A stretch of DNA of 62,666 nucleotides, from NCBI GenBank assembly GCA_035534295.1, contig DATLSE010000060.1:1-62666 (forward strand), written 5' to 3'. This document shows positions 1-8,721 of this stretch, piece after piece. A model generated the notes under the pieces. The model made no database searches. It was not told the origin of the DNA and saw only the letters and a program-made list of their open reading frames with translations. Within the stretch, counting starts at the first letter, position 1, and the number at the start of each line of letters is the position of its first letter. Source of the DNA: DATKQJ01 sp035534295. Its GTDB lineage: Bacteria; Chloroflexota; Dormibacteria; Dormibacterales; Dormibacteraceae. The position numbers and the translations under genes were made by a program.

Positions 1-665
1 GTGAAGGTGCCGGTGGCTTTAAAGCTGGCGGTCGTGCTCTGCGAGTCGTTGGACGTACGCACCTTGATCGAGCCCGAGCCGGGAGCTGCGTCCAAAGTGA
101 CGGGGGCGGAGAAGGGTTTGGCCTGAGCCACCAGCGTGATCGAGGCCGAGGGCACGTAGAAGACCATGCCCAGGATCCCGGCCACCAGCACCAGCAGCGC
201 GCCCACGTAGAGCCCGGTGCGGCCCGGCCGGAGGCCCGCCAGGGCCGAGGCGGGCGCGGCCCCGGCGCTGAAGTGGATGCGCGAGGGAGCCGCATCCACG
301 GGGACCACCGGAGAGGGCACGAACGCCGCTCCAGCCAGACCCGCGGCAGCCATCGGCGGCGCCGGGGATCCGAAGGCGCCGATGGGCGGTGGCGCGGATC
401 CGACCGCGCCGACGGCCGGCGCGCCCGCTCCCAGCCCCGTCTCTGCCGCCATCTCCTGGATCGCGGGGTCAGGGCTGATGATCATCACGCGCTTGCCGAG
501 GCGGGTCGCGTATTCCTGCAGGAGCCGGAAGTTGAACCGGCTCTGTCCCAGCCGGGAGTGGCTGGGCAGCATGAGTGAGATCTCGGTCCCCGCGCTCCGG
601 CGCAGGCGGTCGATGATCTCGGGGATCTCCTCGTCGCTCTCTATGTAGATCGGTTCGGCTGCCAT
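1..665 (-). CDS. Membrane-anchored protein, C-terminus outside window (partial)
   Basis: Reads leftward off the window edge, so only the first 221 or so residues are visible. Residues 1-80 form a compact alpha/beta-looking domain (begins MAAEPIYIES) of the kind found at the N-terminus of baseplate-J/gp47-annotated membrane proteins, though I recognise this only loosely. A Gly/Ala/Pro-rich linker (about 80-140) leads to one membrane helix (about 151-172) and an extracytoplasmic beta-rich start. The ATG is 30 nt after the FtsA/PilM-like gene and is preceded by GGAGG about 17 nt upstream, which is far for a ribosome site; no other in-frame start exists in the gap. Co-transcription with a PilM-like ATPase suggests an envelope or pilus-like assembly role, which is inference. 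Confidence 0.6.
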   Translation of the reverse strand, partial: MAAEPIYIESDEEIPEIIDRLRRSAGTEISLMLPSHSRLGQSRFNFRLLQEYATRLGKRVMIISPDPAIQEMAAETGLGAGAPAVGAVGSAPPPIGAFGSPAPPMAAAGLAGAAFVPSPVVPVDAAPSRIHFSAGAAPASALAGLRPGRTGLYVGALLVLVAGILGMVFYVPSASITLVAQAKPFSAPVTLDAAPGSGSIKVRTSNDSQSTTASFKATGTF

Positions 666-695
666 GGCGTTTGCTGCATCTGCCTCCGCGTTGTT

Positions 696-1958
696 CTAAA
701 CCTTCATCGCCTTGAGGACGCCGCGCATCACCGATTGCACCATGTCCTTGTCCTCGGCGTCGATCCTGAGGGCGTGATTGGCCAGCCCCATGGGTCCCAC
801 GTCGCGGGCGCTCTGAAGCTCGCCCGTGGTGTCGTTCAGATTCATCACGTCCTGGGGACGCAGCAGGCGGGTCTGGGGCGGCCGGGAAAAGGGTAGGCCC
901 TGGCTCCAGTCGCTCTGGTTCAGTTGCTGAACGACCTCCGGCAGAAGGCTACCCCCACCACAGATGAAAATGCTGCCCGGCAGCACCTGGCCCTGATTCA
1001 ATTCCCGCAGGCAGAGGGCCAGCCCCTGGAGCAGGACCTCGACGTCGGGCCCGACCAGGCCATGGATCTGCCGCTCCTGATCGGGGGACAAAAGTCCCTC
1101 TGAGTGACGCAGCTTGCGCGCCTCCGCCTCCTCGTAGCTGACGCCCATGGCCAGGGCCAGGCGGCGGGTGAAAGCCCTCCCGCCGAGATTGAACATGCGA
1201 GTGCCCTCCACCCCGCCCTCGCGGAGCAGGGCGACATCGGTCGTCCCGCCGCCGATGTCGATGAAGATCGCACCCTGCTCCCAGCTCTCCGGAGCCGCGC
1301 AGGCGCGTGCCAGCGAGTAGGGCTGGGCCACCGCTCCAGCCAGTTCCAGATCGAGCTCCTTCAGGACCGATTCAAGGGCTCCGATCTGCGTCATGGGCGC
1401 AAAGGTGTTGAAGACCGTCACGTCTAGGCTCTTGCCCTGGAATCCGATCGGAGTCGCGACCGGATAGCCGTCCATCCGGACCTGGGTGATCGAGGAGTGA
1501 ACCAGGCGCGCCTCGAGCTCCCCGTAGCCACGCTCGAGCTCGAGCAGGTGCTGTGCCTCGCGCAGGGCCCGCTTCTCGACCAGCCGCAACAGGTTGCGCA
1601 TCTCGTTGCGGTCGACCTTGGAGTCCGGCCGCTCGCGCGCCGCCTGGACCGAGGAGGAAAATCCCTTGACCAGCTCGCCCGCGATCCCCACCACGGCCTG
1701 ACCCGGCACGGTCCCTGCCATGTCCTCCGCCGCCTCGAGGGCGCGGTTGGCGGAATCGATGACGGCGTCGATGTCGGCCACCGCGCCCCCGCTCATGGCG
1801 TTGGGATGCTGCGGTTGCCGACCCACCCCCAGCACCGATCCGCTGCCGTCCGCTTCGCGGCGCACGACCAGCACCTTGACCAGGTCGGTGCCGATGTCGA
1901 TCGCGGTGAAGTGGCGGTAGTAGTCGTCGCGACGGCGCAGGAGCCTGAACTTGCTCAC
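696..1958 (-). CDS. FtsA/PilM-like actin-fold ATPase
   Basis: 420 residues with the actin-superfamily signatures: phosphate-1 loop DIGTDLVKVLV near residue 21, phosphate-2 loop DIGGGTTDVALL near residue 230, and the adenosine motif GGGSLLP near residue 335. FtsA and PilM share this plan; both are cytoplasmic, peripheral membrane ATPases that anchor filament or pilus machinery. No ftsZ is nearby and the next gene encodes a single-pass membrane protein, so a PilM-type or other envelope-assembly role is more likely than FtsA proper. The GTG start overlaps the alaS stop (GTGA), so translation is probably coupled. The family is clear; the exact role is not. Confidence 0.78.
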   Translation of the reverse strand: MSKFRLLRRRDDYYRHFTAIDIGTDLVKVLVVRREADGSGSVLGVGRQPQHPNAMSGGAVADIDAVIDSANRALEAAEDMAGTVPGQAVVGIAGELVKGFSSSVQAARERPDSKVDRNEMRNLLRLVEKRALREAQHLLELERGYGELEARLVHSSITQVRMDGYPVATPIGFQGKSLDVTVFNTFAPMTQIGALESVLKELDLELAGAVAQPYSLARACAAPESWEQGAIFIDIGGGTTDVALLREGGVEGTRMFNLGGRAFTRRLALAMGVSYEEAEARKLRHSEGLLSPDQERQIHGLVGPDVEVLLQGLALCLRELNQGQVLPGSIFICGGGSLLPEVVQQLNQSDWSQGLPFSRPPQTRLLRPQDVMNLNDTTGELQSARDVGPMGLANHALRIDAEDKDMVQSVMRGVLKAMKV

Positions 1959-4483
1959 GCCAGCTCCTCTTGGAGCGCGGCGAATGCCTCCCTAAGACCC
2001 CGCTCCAGGCGTCCCTGGGCCATCTCCGGCCTCCCTCCTCCGCGTCCCAGGACCCGTCCCAGCCGCTCGGCGCTCACGTCCTGACTCAAATCCCGCGACA
2101 CCTTGATAACAAAATTGTCGCTGTTGGCCACCGCCACTACTCCATGGCCACCCAGCACCTCAAGGTAGCGGTCGGCCCAGCCCCGAAGGTCGTCGATGCC
2201 GGACGCTGGAACCTCCTCCATGATCAGGGGAACGCGGGCTGCCCGGCGCTGGGCATGCCCCGGTTCGGCCAGACGGGCACTGCGATTCTGCTCCACAAGC
2301 TGCGCGATCTGCCGTTCCAGCGCCCGCACCTCTGCTCTCAGCTCGCTCACGCGCTCCCGGGCTCGCTCGGCCGGCACTCCCAGGTCACGTGCGGTCTCGG
2401 CGGCGATGCGCAGGCGGCGCTCGATGAACTCCTCGGCCGCCAGCCCGGCCAGAAACTCGATCCGGCGCACCCCCGCCCCGACGCTGCTCTGGGCTGTGAG
2501 CACGACCGGTCCGACGTCGGCGCTGTTCTCGACGTGGGTGCCGCCACAGAACTCGGAGCTGAAGGAGCCAAAGCTCACCACCCGCACCAGATCTCCGTAG
2601 CGCTCCTCAAAGAGGTGGGTGGCTCCCGTGCGCATCGCCTCCTCAAGCGGCAGCTCCTGAACCCGGCGGGCGAGCGCGGAGCGAATCTGGGCGTTGATCT
2701 GGCGTCCCAGATCCACCATCTCGTCTGCCTCGAGCGCGCGGTCCAGGGCAAAATCGAATGTTGCCCGGTCCGGCCCCACAAACGATCCCCGCTGCAGGTT
2801 CGTGCCTCCGCTGACCAGCTCCAGGGCTCGGTTCAACAGATGGGTGGCGCTGTGATGACGCATGATCTGGCGCCTCCGCGGCGCATCGACCCGCGCGCTC
2901 ACCTCTTCACCGACCGCGATTCCCCCGACGCCCACCCGGCCCAGGTGGGCGATGATGCCCTCGATGGGGCGCTGGGTGTCCTCGACCCAGAACTCACCAC
3001 TGGGGCCCACGATCCGGCCCCGATCCCCGACCTGGCCACCCGATTCGGCGTAGAACGGGGACTCCTGCAGGTAGACCTCAAGCTCGTCACCCTCGCTCGC
3101 CGAGGAGACGGCCACCCCCTCGCGACGCAGGGCGCTGACCCGAGTGGCCGTGGTCTCTGTGTCGTAGCCGGTGAAGCGGCACCGGGGCAGGGAGCGCAGA
3201 TCAGGCGCCCAACCCTGGCGGGTCTGGGCCCGGGAGCGCTCGCGCTGGCGATCCATCGCGGCCGCAAAACCCGCCTCGTCCACGCTCCCACCGCGTTCCT
3301 CGGCCAGCTCGCGGGTGAGGGCGAGGGGAAAGCCGAAGGTGTCGTGGAGGCGGAAGGCGTCGTCGCCCGCGATCCTCCCGTCGCCCCCGGCCAGGGACTC
3401 GAAGATCTCCATGCCCTGGGCCAGGGTGCTGGCAAAGCGCCGGCTCTCCGCCTCCACGGTTTCCTCGATCAGCGCCCGGCGCAGGCTCAGGTGCGGGTAC
3501 TGGTCCTGCATCAGGTCCACGACCAGACCGACTCCCTCGGCCAGGGGACGCGACAGCTGGGCCCGGCGGGCGTGGTAGGCGGCGCGCCGGATGAGGCGGC
3601 GCAGGACGTATCCCCGCCCCTCGTTGGCCGGCATGACCCCGTCCCCGATCACGAACACCGCCGCTCGCAGATGGTCGGCGATGACGCGCTCTGAGAGCTG
3701 CAGAGGGCGCGATGAGTGCTCGCGGGTGAACTCGATCAGGGGTAGGAAGAGGTCGGTACCAAAGCTGTCGTCAACCCCCTGGACCACCGCTGCCACCCGC
3801 TCCAACCCCATCCCGGTGTCGATCGCGGGCCGAGGCAACGGGGCCAGCTCACCCGTGGCCTGGCGGTCGAATTGCGGAAACACCAGGTTCCAGATCTCAA
3901 GGAAGCGCGGGCAGTGGTCGGGGACGCACCCTTCCTCCCCGCAGCCGGCGTCGGGGCCGCGGTCCCACCATATCTCCGAGTCCGGTCCGCAGGGTCCGAA
4001 CTCCAGCCCCCACCAGTTGTCGGCACTCTGGTGCAGCGCCCGCTCGGGCAGCCCGGTGCGCTCGCGCCAGATCGCGCGCGACTCCTCGTCGCTGGGATGG
4101 GTGGTGACCGCCAGTCGCGCCGGGTCCAGCCCCAGTCCGTGCTCGGCGTCGGTCAAGAACTCATACGCCCAGGGGATGGCGTGCTCTTTGAAGTACCCAC
4201 CGCTGGGGGCGAAGTTGCCCAGCATCTCGAACAGCGTCTGGTGCCGGTCGGTGCGGCCGACCTGCTCCAGGTCGCCCACACGAAGGCAGCGCTGGCAGGA
4301 CACGAGGCGGGGCGAGGGGAGCTGCTTCAGGCCCAGATAGAAGGGCTGAAGGGGCTGCATACCGGCCGAGATGAAGAGCGTGGTGGGATCGTCCACCGGC
4401 ACCAGGGAAGCGCTCTGCAGGATCTCGTGTTCCCGGTTGCGGAAATATTCCAGAAAACGTCTGCGAATTTCGGACCCGGTCAC
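1955..4483 (-). CDS. alaS: Alanyl-tRNA synthetase
   Basis: 842 residues, slightly short of the usual 870-880. Class II aminoacylation core at the N-terminus (begins MTGSEIRRRFLEYF), then the editing domain with zinc ligands HHSATH and CGGTH, then the C-Ala domain with the Gly-rich segment GRGGGRPEMAQG. It charges tRNA-Ala and clears mischarged Ser/Gly. GTG start; a TACACT hexamer at 4495-4500 would place the transcript start about 4-5 nt before the GTG. It heads a unit with the FtsA/PilM-like gene and the partial membrane protein. Confidence 0.97.
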   Translation of the reverse strand: MTGSEIRRRFLEYFRNREHEILQSASLVPVDDPTTLFISAGMQPLQPFYLGLKQLPSPRLVSCQRCLRVGDLEQVGRTDRHQTLFEMLGNFAPSGGYFKEHAIPWAYEFLTDAEHGLGLDPARLAVTTHPSDEESRAIWRERTGLPERALHQSADNWWGLEFGPCGPDSEIWWDRGPDAGCGEEGCVPDHCPRFLEIWNLVFPQFDRQATGELAPLPRPAIDTGMGLERVAAVVQGVDDSFGTDLFLPLIEFTREHSSRPLQLSERVIADHLRAAVFVIGDGVMPANEGRGYVLRRLIRRAAYHARRAQLSRPLAEGVGLVVDLMQDQYPHLSLRRALIEETVEAESRRFASTLAQGMEIFESLAGGDGRIAGDDAFRLHDTFGFPLALTRELAEERGGSVDEAGFAAAMDRQRERSRAQTRQGWAPDLRSLPRCRFTGYDTETTATRVSALRREGVAVSSASEGDELEVYLQESPFYAESGGQVGDRGRIVGPSGEFWVEDTQRPIEGIIAHLGRVGVGGIAVGEEVSARVDAPRRRQIMRHHSATHLLNRALELVSGGTNLQRGSFVGPDRATFDFALDRALEADEMVDLGRQINAQIRSALARRVQELPLEEAMRTGATHLFEERYGDLVRVVSFGSFSSEFCGGTHVENSADVGPVVLTAQSSVGAGVRRIEFLAGLAAEEFIERRLRIAAETARDLGVPAERARERVSELRAEVRALERQIAQLVEQNRSARLAEPGHAQRRAARVPLIMEEVPASGIDDLRGWADRYLEVLGGHGVVAVANSDNFVIKVSRDLSQDVSAERLGRVLGRGGGRPEMAQGRLERGLREAFAALQEELA

Positions 4484-4494
4484 AAGCTGCGGTT

Positions 4495-4500
4495 AGTGTA
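4495..4500 (-). promoter_or_regulatory. Putative -10 element of alaS
   Basis: TACACT read on the minus strand, 11 nt before the alaS GTG. It predicts a leader of only about 4-5 nt. No convincing -35 hexamer is seen. Confidence 0.45.
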
Positions 4501-4536
4501 CCCGGCACTGGCCTTGGGGCCCGAGGCCGCCTTGGC

Positions 4537-5313
4537 TCAGCCCCCCTCGGCCGGCAGGTGCTCACGGAGCTGATCCAGCGCTGCCCGCTGCAGGCGGGAG
4601 ACGTGCATCTGGCTGATTCCCAGACGTTTGGCGATCTCGGACTGCGACATCTCGTCGAAGAAGCGCATGGTCATGATCCGGCGCTCGCGCTCGGTCAGGT
4701 GGGCCAGGGCCCCGGCCAGCACGTCACGCATCTCGACCCGATCCAGATTCTGATCCACGTTGCCAAGGGAGTCGGACAAGGTTCGGCCCTCCTCCTCCCC
4801 GCCTCCGGCCCGGGCGTCGATCGAGACCGGGACGTAGGCCTGGCTCATCTCCATCGCCTCCAGCACCTCGTCTGAGCTCACTTCCAGCCGCTGCGCAATC
4901 TCGGCCGCGGTCGGGGTGCGCTGCAACTCCTGCCGCATCTGCTCCTGGGCGCGGAGGATCTGCTGGTGCAGCTCCTGGAGGCGACGCGGAAAACGGATCG
5001 CCCAACCCTTGTCCCGGAAGTAGCGCTTGATCTCGCCGCCGATGGTGGGGGTGGCAAAGGTCGTGAACTCGTTGCCCAGATCGGGATCAAAGCGCTCGAT
5101 GGCCTTGATCAGACCCAGGTACCCAACCTGGACCAGGTCGTCCAGGGGCTCGCCGCGGTTGGAAAAACGTCGGGCCAGGAAGTGGACCAGGCCGTCGTAG
5201 GCGGCCACCAGCTGCTCTCGAATCCGCTCTCGCTCTCGGCTGTCGGTGGTCTGGCGGTAGCTTTGGTGCAGACTTCGGAGCTCTTCCCGGCGCAGCGTAG
5301 GCAGGGAACTCAA
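4537..5313 (-). CDS. RNA polymerase sigma factor, SigB/SigF/SigG type
   Basis: 258 residues with sigma-70 region 2 (DDLVQVGYLGLIKAIERFD near residue 58), region 3 (RTPTAAEIAQRLEVS) and region 4 helix-turn-helix (SQSEIAKRLGISQMHVSRLQ near the C-terminus). Region 1 is absent, as in the SigB/SigF stress and sporulation group. The TTG start overlaps the stop of the RsbW-like gene (TTGA), so sigma and anti-sigma are probably made in coupled fashion. Clustered with YtxH and DUF948 genes, whose Bacillus homologues belong to the SigB regulon, so a general-stress role is the best inference. Confidence 0.93.
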   Translation of the reverse strand: MSSLPTLRREELRSLHQSYRQTTDSRERERIREQLVAAYDGLVHFLARRFSNRGEPLDDLVQVGYLGLIKAIERFDPDLGNEFTTFATPTIGGEIKRYFRDKGWAIRFPRRLQELHQQILRAQEQMRQELQRTPTAAEIAQRLEVSSDEVLEAMEMSQAYVPVSIDARAGGGEEEGRTLSDSLGNVDQNLDRVEMRDVLAGALAHLTERERRIMTMRFFDEMSQSEIAKRLGISQMHVSRLQRAALDQLREHLPAEGG

Positions 5314-5771
5314 GAGACCAGGTACTTCACCATCCGGAACCTGATCCGGCCTCGGGGAGCGTCGATCTGGGGCAGGAAGTCGTCGACGAAGAGCCGGATC
5401 ATCTCCTGGGTCAGGGCCTGCTGGGCTCGGCTCTGCGCGCTGGGCTGGCGCACCGGGGGCGCCGGGGTCACCTCGACTCGCGCCAGCGCCTCGGCCGACT
5501 GCGGAGCCAGGGCCTCGACCTCAACCGCAATTCCCCGCGCGGTGCGGCTGTAGCCGAGCTTGAGCGTGGCCACGCCGCCCCAGCACTCCTCGGCCGCGTC
5601 GATTGTGCTGTCGCAGGCCTGGCTGACGGCGATGCCGAGCTCGTCGATCTCCTCCAGGGTGAAGCCCATCTGCACCGCGAGCGAGGTGGCCACGCGTTTG
5701 GCCACCGAGATGAACTCGCTCTGGGCCGGGATCTTGAGCTCGGCCAGCTGGTCCCGGTGGGCTTCAGCCAC
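5310..5771 (-). CDS. RsbW-like anti-sigma factor with degenerate kinase motifs
   Basis: 153 residues from a GTG that overlaps the ytxH stop. The position directly before the sigma gene, the length and the C-terminal GRIRFRMVKYL strand match RsbW/SpoIIAB, GHKL-fold proteins that bind and inhibit their sigma. The N-box region is VSQACDSTID: the catalytic Glu of the family is Gln51 and the magnesium-binding Asn is Ser55. No DxGxG (G1) or GxG (G2) box follows; that part is replaced by a Pro/Gln/Ala-rich stretch. It probably holds the sigma but cannot phosphorylate an RsbV-type antagonist. No rsbV gene is in the window. The longer upstream frame is rejected because it runs through ytxH. Confidence 0.82.
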   Translation of the reverse strand: MAEAHRDQLAELKIPAQSEFISVAKRVATSLAVQMGFTLEEIDELGIAVSQACDSTIDAAEECWGGVATLKLGYSRTARGIAVEVEALAPQSAEALARVEVTPAPPVRQPSAQSRAQQALTQEMIRLFVDDFLPQIDAPRGRIRFRMVKYLVS

Positions 5772-6084
5772 CGGACTCGGGCTCCCCGTCCGCCTCGGCC
5801 TCCAGCCGAACCCGGCGCCGCCGGGCCGCCGCCACGCCGTCATGAATGGCGCGGCGCACCTGTGCCTCGGGGGCGCGCACCGCGCTCCGGGCGCTGCCGG
5901 CGACCGTGCGAGCGCGCTGCCTCAGCTGCTCGGGGTTGTTGGTGAGCTCGATGGTGCGATTGCGCAGGCGGTCGACCTCATCGCGGGCGGGGCCGGAGGC
6001 CAGATAGGCTCCCGCGACCAGACCCAGCACGGCGCCCAGCACCAACCCGACCGCCAATCCACTGCCGGAATCGTCATTCGACAT
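5764..6084 (-). CDS. YtxH-family single-pass membrane protein
   Basis: 106 residues. One N-terminal membrane helix (about 9-30, Gly/Ala/Leu-rich with GLVAGAYLA) is followed by a basic, helical cytoplasmic tail containing the RNRTIEL stretch, the YtxH/gas-vesicle-like plan. The ATG at 6084 has GGAGGTGA 5 nt upstream and is preferred to the in-frame ATG at 6099. The start lies inside the end of the DUF948 gene and the stop overlaps the RsbW-like start. In Bacillus the homologous ytxG-ytxH pair is SigB-controlled; function is unknown. Confidence 0.8.
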   Translation of the reverse strand: MSNDDSGSGLAVGLVLGAVLGLVAGAYLASGPARDEVDRLRNRTIELTNNPEQLRQRARTVAGSARSAVRAPEAQVRRAIHDGVAAARRRRVRLEAEADGEPESGG

Positions 6085-6451
6085 CGATGTCACCTCCATC
6101 TGGTATTTCGCGCCCCGAGGCGAGCGCGCTTTGGATGCCGACCCGGACCCCGTGGGCGGTGGCCTGGACGCCTCGCGTGAGGCGGCCGAGGCCGGAATCG
6201 ACGGCCTCGGTCAGCTTGATCGCACCCAGACTGGCGCCGCGTACGGCCACGTTGACCCCGGCGCTTATGTCGTTGACGTTACCCAGGGTGCTCCGGATCT
6301 CGGGCAGAACCTCGCGAACCGCGTCGTCCAGCATGTTGAGACTTTCCTCCAAAGCCCCCAGAGTGCGGATCAGGCGCAGGATCAGGGCGCACAGCGCCAG
6401 CGCGACCACAAGCGCGCCCAGCCCCAACGCGAACCACAGGAAGCTCAGCAA
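6074..6451 (-). CDS. DUF948 (YtxG-like) membrane protein
   Basis: 125 residues: one N-terminal membrane helix (about 2-25), then a long amphipathic helix (ALEESLNMLDDAVREVLPEI) typical of DUF948. TTG start with AAGGGGG about 7 nt upstream. First of four overlapping genes DUF948-ytxH-rsbW-like-sigma. The Bacillus YtxG homologue is a general stress protein, so its place beside sigma and anti-sigma genes suggests one stress-response unit. No catalytic motif is visible. Confidence 0.78.
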   Translation of the reverse strand: MLSFLWFALGLGALVVALALCALILRLIRTLGALEESLNMLDDAVREVLPEIRSTLGNVNDISAGVNVAVRGASLGAIKLTEAVDSGLGRLTRGVQATAHGVRVGIQSALASGREIPDGGDIDVE

Positions 6452-6497
6452 CGGTTGTCCCCCTTGGGCGCCCAGGCCAAACCCGACCGACTCCGGC

Positions 6498-6755
6498 TTA
6501 CGAACCCCATCTTATGGGCAGGCGCCCGGCCAGCGGCTGCAGGGCCGCTGCGAATAGCGCGCCGGGGAGAAAATCGGCCTCGCCCAAGCCCAGCGCGGGC
6601 AGACCCAGGACGAGCCAGATCTGACCCAGTGCCATCCCGGCCAGAGTGGCCAGCAGCACCGCCGGGTAGGTGCGCTGCCGGTAGGGCCAGAAGGCGTAGA
6701 AGAGCTGGGAGAGGATCAGGGTGATGAGGGGGAGCGTGATCAGCGCCGGGGGCAT
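6498..6755 (-). CDS. Small multi-pass membrane protein, unknown function
   Basis: 85 residues with three hydrophobic segments (about 4-23, 30-55 and 62-78) joined by short polar loops (PYRQRTYP, GLGEAD). I do not recognise the family. The ATG at 6755 is chosen because hydrophobic sequence starts there; the frame stays open upstream to a TTG at 6914, which would add 53 Arg/Pro-rich residues that look like read-through of non-coding DNA. It lies between aspS and the DUF948 cluster on the same strand. The 211 nt upstream hold no tRNA or other gene that I can see, only a possible -10 TAAGAT shortly after aspS. Confidence 0.55.
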   Translation of the reverse strand: MPPALITLPLITLILSQLFYAFWPYRQRTYPAVLLATLAGMALGQIWLVLGLPALGLGEADFLPGALFAAALQPLAGRLPIRWGS

Positions 6756-6966
6756 CAGCCACCGCCCGGTGCGGGTCCCGCCGGCACGAGGATCGTGGGT
6801 TGTCCTGGAAGCTCCAGGTGGGTCCCCTGCCGGGCGCTTATCCAAGTCCCGGACCTGCCGGGCGTGTGGTCGGCGCTCTGGACGTCGGGGTCCCTTCGCA
6901 ATCTTGTTGGGCAACGCGCACGCTGACCCTCGACCGATCGGGACACCCTGATCTTACCCGCGCCGG

Positions 6967-8721
6967 TCAGGATGAAACACCAGGACGCAGACTCAGGCCG
7001 AGCTCTTCGAGCTGGGCCGGGTCGACCGGGCTCGGAGCACCGGTCATGAGGTCGGCCATGGACTGGGTTTTGGGAAATGCCACCACGTCGCGGATGTTGT
7101 CCGTGCCGGCCAGCAGCATGGTGACCCGGTCGATGCCCCAGGCGATGCCGCCGTGGGGAGGGACCCCGTAACCGAAGGCCTCGAGCAGGTATCCGAAGCG
7201 GTCCGCGATCTCCGCCTCGGACATGCCCAGGAGCTTGAACACGCGCTCCTGCATGGCGGGGTCGTAGATGCGCAGGCTGCCCCCACCGAGCTCGTAGCCG
7301 TTGCAGACGATGTCGTAGGCGTGAGCGCGGACGTCGTAGGGACGCTCTAGGACGAACTCCATGTCCTCCTCCACCGGGCGGGTGAAGGGGTGGTGGGCGT
7401 AGGTCAGATCTCCCTCGTCGTTCTCCTCGAAGAGATAGGTGGGGTTGATCCAGGCGAAGCGCCACGCGCTCTGGTCGATGAGTCCGCGGCGACGCGCGAG
7501 CTCGGAGCGGATCAGGCCCATCACCGTCTCCGCCCGGCGCCGGCGGTCGGCGGCGATCAGGACCAGATCGCCCGCGTCGGCGCCGACCGCGTCCAGCACG
7601 GACTCCATCTCCTTTGGGCTCAAGAACTTGTCCAGCGGTCCCCCGGGAAGCCAGGCCAGGCCCATCCCCCCCGCCCCGCGAGCGAGCTGGCCGAGCTCGT
7701 CGAGCTCACGGCGAGAGAGGTCGGAGCCGCCCGGCAGGCGCAGTCCGCGAACCACGCCACCGGCGTCGAGCGCGCTCCGGAACACGCGCACCTGGCTGCC
7801 CGCCAGCACCCCGCTCAAGTCGGTGATGGGCAGCTCGTAGCGCAGGTCGGGCTTGTCCGAGCCGTAGCGCAGGAGCGCCTCGCGGATGTTGAGCCGCGGG
7901 AAGGGAAGCTCGAGCTCAACCCCCAGGATCTCGCGCCAGAGCCGGGCCATCAGACCCTCGACGAGCTCGAAGACGTCCTCCTCGTTGGGAAAGGCCATCT
8001 CGATGTCGAGCTGGGTGAACTCAGGCTGGCGGTCGGCGCGAAGGTTCTCATCTCGAAAGCAACGCGCGATCTGGTAGTAGCGCTGCAGCCCGGCCACCAT
8101 GAGCAGTTGCTTGGGCACCTGGGGGGCCTGGGGCAGGGCGTAGACGGAGCCGGGATGGAGCCGGCTGGGAACGATGAAATCGCGCGCCCCCGAGGGCGAG
8201 GTGCGGGTCAGGATGGGGGTTTCGACCTCGATGAACTCGCGCTCGTCGAGATGGGCGCGAATGATCCGGTTGACGCGGTGACGCAGTTCCAGGATGCGCG
8301 TCATCCGGGGCCGGCGCAGATCCAGGTAGCGGTAGGTGAGCCTGGTCTTCTCGTCCGCCGACTCCTCGTCGTCGATCGGGAAGGGCGGCGTGCGGGAGGT
8401 GCTCAAAACCTCGACCTCCTGGCCCTGAACCTCGATCTCACCGCTCTCCAGGTTGGGGTTTGCCGCCCCCTCGGGACGCAGCTGGACCAGACCCCGGAGC
8501 CGGATCACGTACTCGCTGCGCAGCTCCAGGGCCTGGGCGTGGGCGGGGCCGTCGGTGGTGGGGTTGAAGACCACCTGGACCAAGCCCCAGCGGTCCCGCA
8601 GGTCGACGAAAAGCAGACCCCCGTGGTCGCGCCGGCGCGCCACCCATCCGTAGAGGTCGACTTGGCGCCCCGCGTCGGCTCGACTCAGGGTGCCGCAATG
8701 AGGGGCGCTGAATCCGCTCAT
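6967..8721 (-). CDS. aspS: Aspartyl-tRNA synthetase (possibly Asp/Asn non-discriminating)
   Basis: 584 residues, the usual bacterial length. Order: anticodon-binding OB fold (residues 1-105), class II motif 2 FRDENLRADRQPEFTQLDIE near residue 217, the bacterial GAD insertion, and motif 3 GIAWGIDRVTMLL near the C-terminus. It charges tRNA-Asp; specificity for tRNA-Asn cannot be settled here. The ATG overlaps the hisS stop (ATGA), giving a coupled hisS-aspS pair as in many Gram-positive bacteria. Confidence 0.96.
   Translation of the reverse strand: MSGFSAPHCGTLSRADAGRQVDLYGWVARRRDHGGLLFVDLRDRWGLVQVVFNPTTDGPAHAQALELRSEYVIRLRGLVQLRPEGAANPNLESGEIEVQGQEVEVLSTSRTPPFPIDDEESADEKTRLTYRYLDLRRPRMTRILELRHRVNRIIRAHLDEREFIEVETPILTRTSPSGARDFIVPSRLHPGSVYALPQAPQVPKQLLMVAGLQRYYQIARCFRDENLRADRQPEFTQLDIEMAFPNEEDVFELVEGLMARLWREILGVELELPFPRLNIREALLRYGSDKPDLRYELPITDLSGVLAGSQVRVFRSALDAGGVVRGLRLPGGSDLSRRELDELGQLARGAGGMGLAWLPGGPLDKFLSPKEMESVLDAVGADAGDLVLIAADRRRRAETVMGLIRSELARRRGLIDQSAWRFAWINPTYLFEENDEGDLTYAHHPFTRPVEEDMEFVLERPYDVRAHAYDIVCNGYELGGGSLRIYDPAMQERVFKLLGMSEAEIADRFGYLLEAFGYGVPPHGGIAWGIDRVTMLLAGTDNIRDVVAFPKTQSMADLMTGAPSPVDPAQLEELGLSLRPGVSS

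Noticed and set aside
1970..3694. 574-residue open frame on the plus strand opposite alaS
   Set aside because: Shadow frame of a GC-rich gene: Arg/Gly/His/Pro-rich, no domain, and fully covered by an unmistakable alaS.
6756..6966. tRNA or other RNA gene in the gap after aspS
   Set aside because: No T-loop GGTTCRA box or cloverleaf pairing on either strand.
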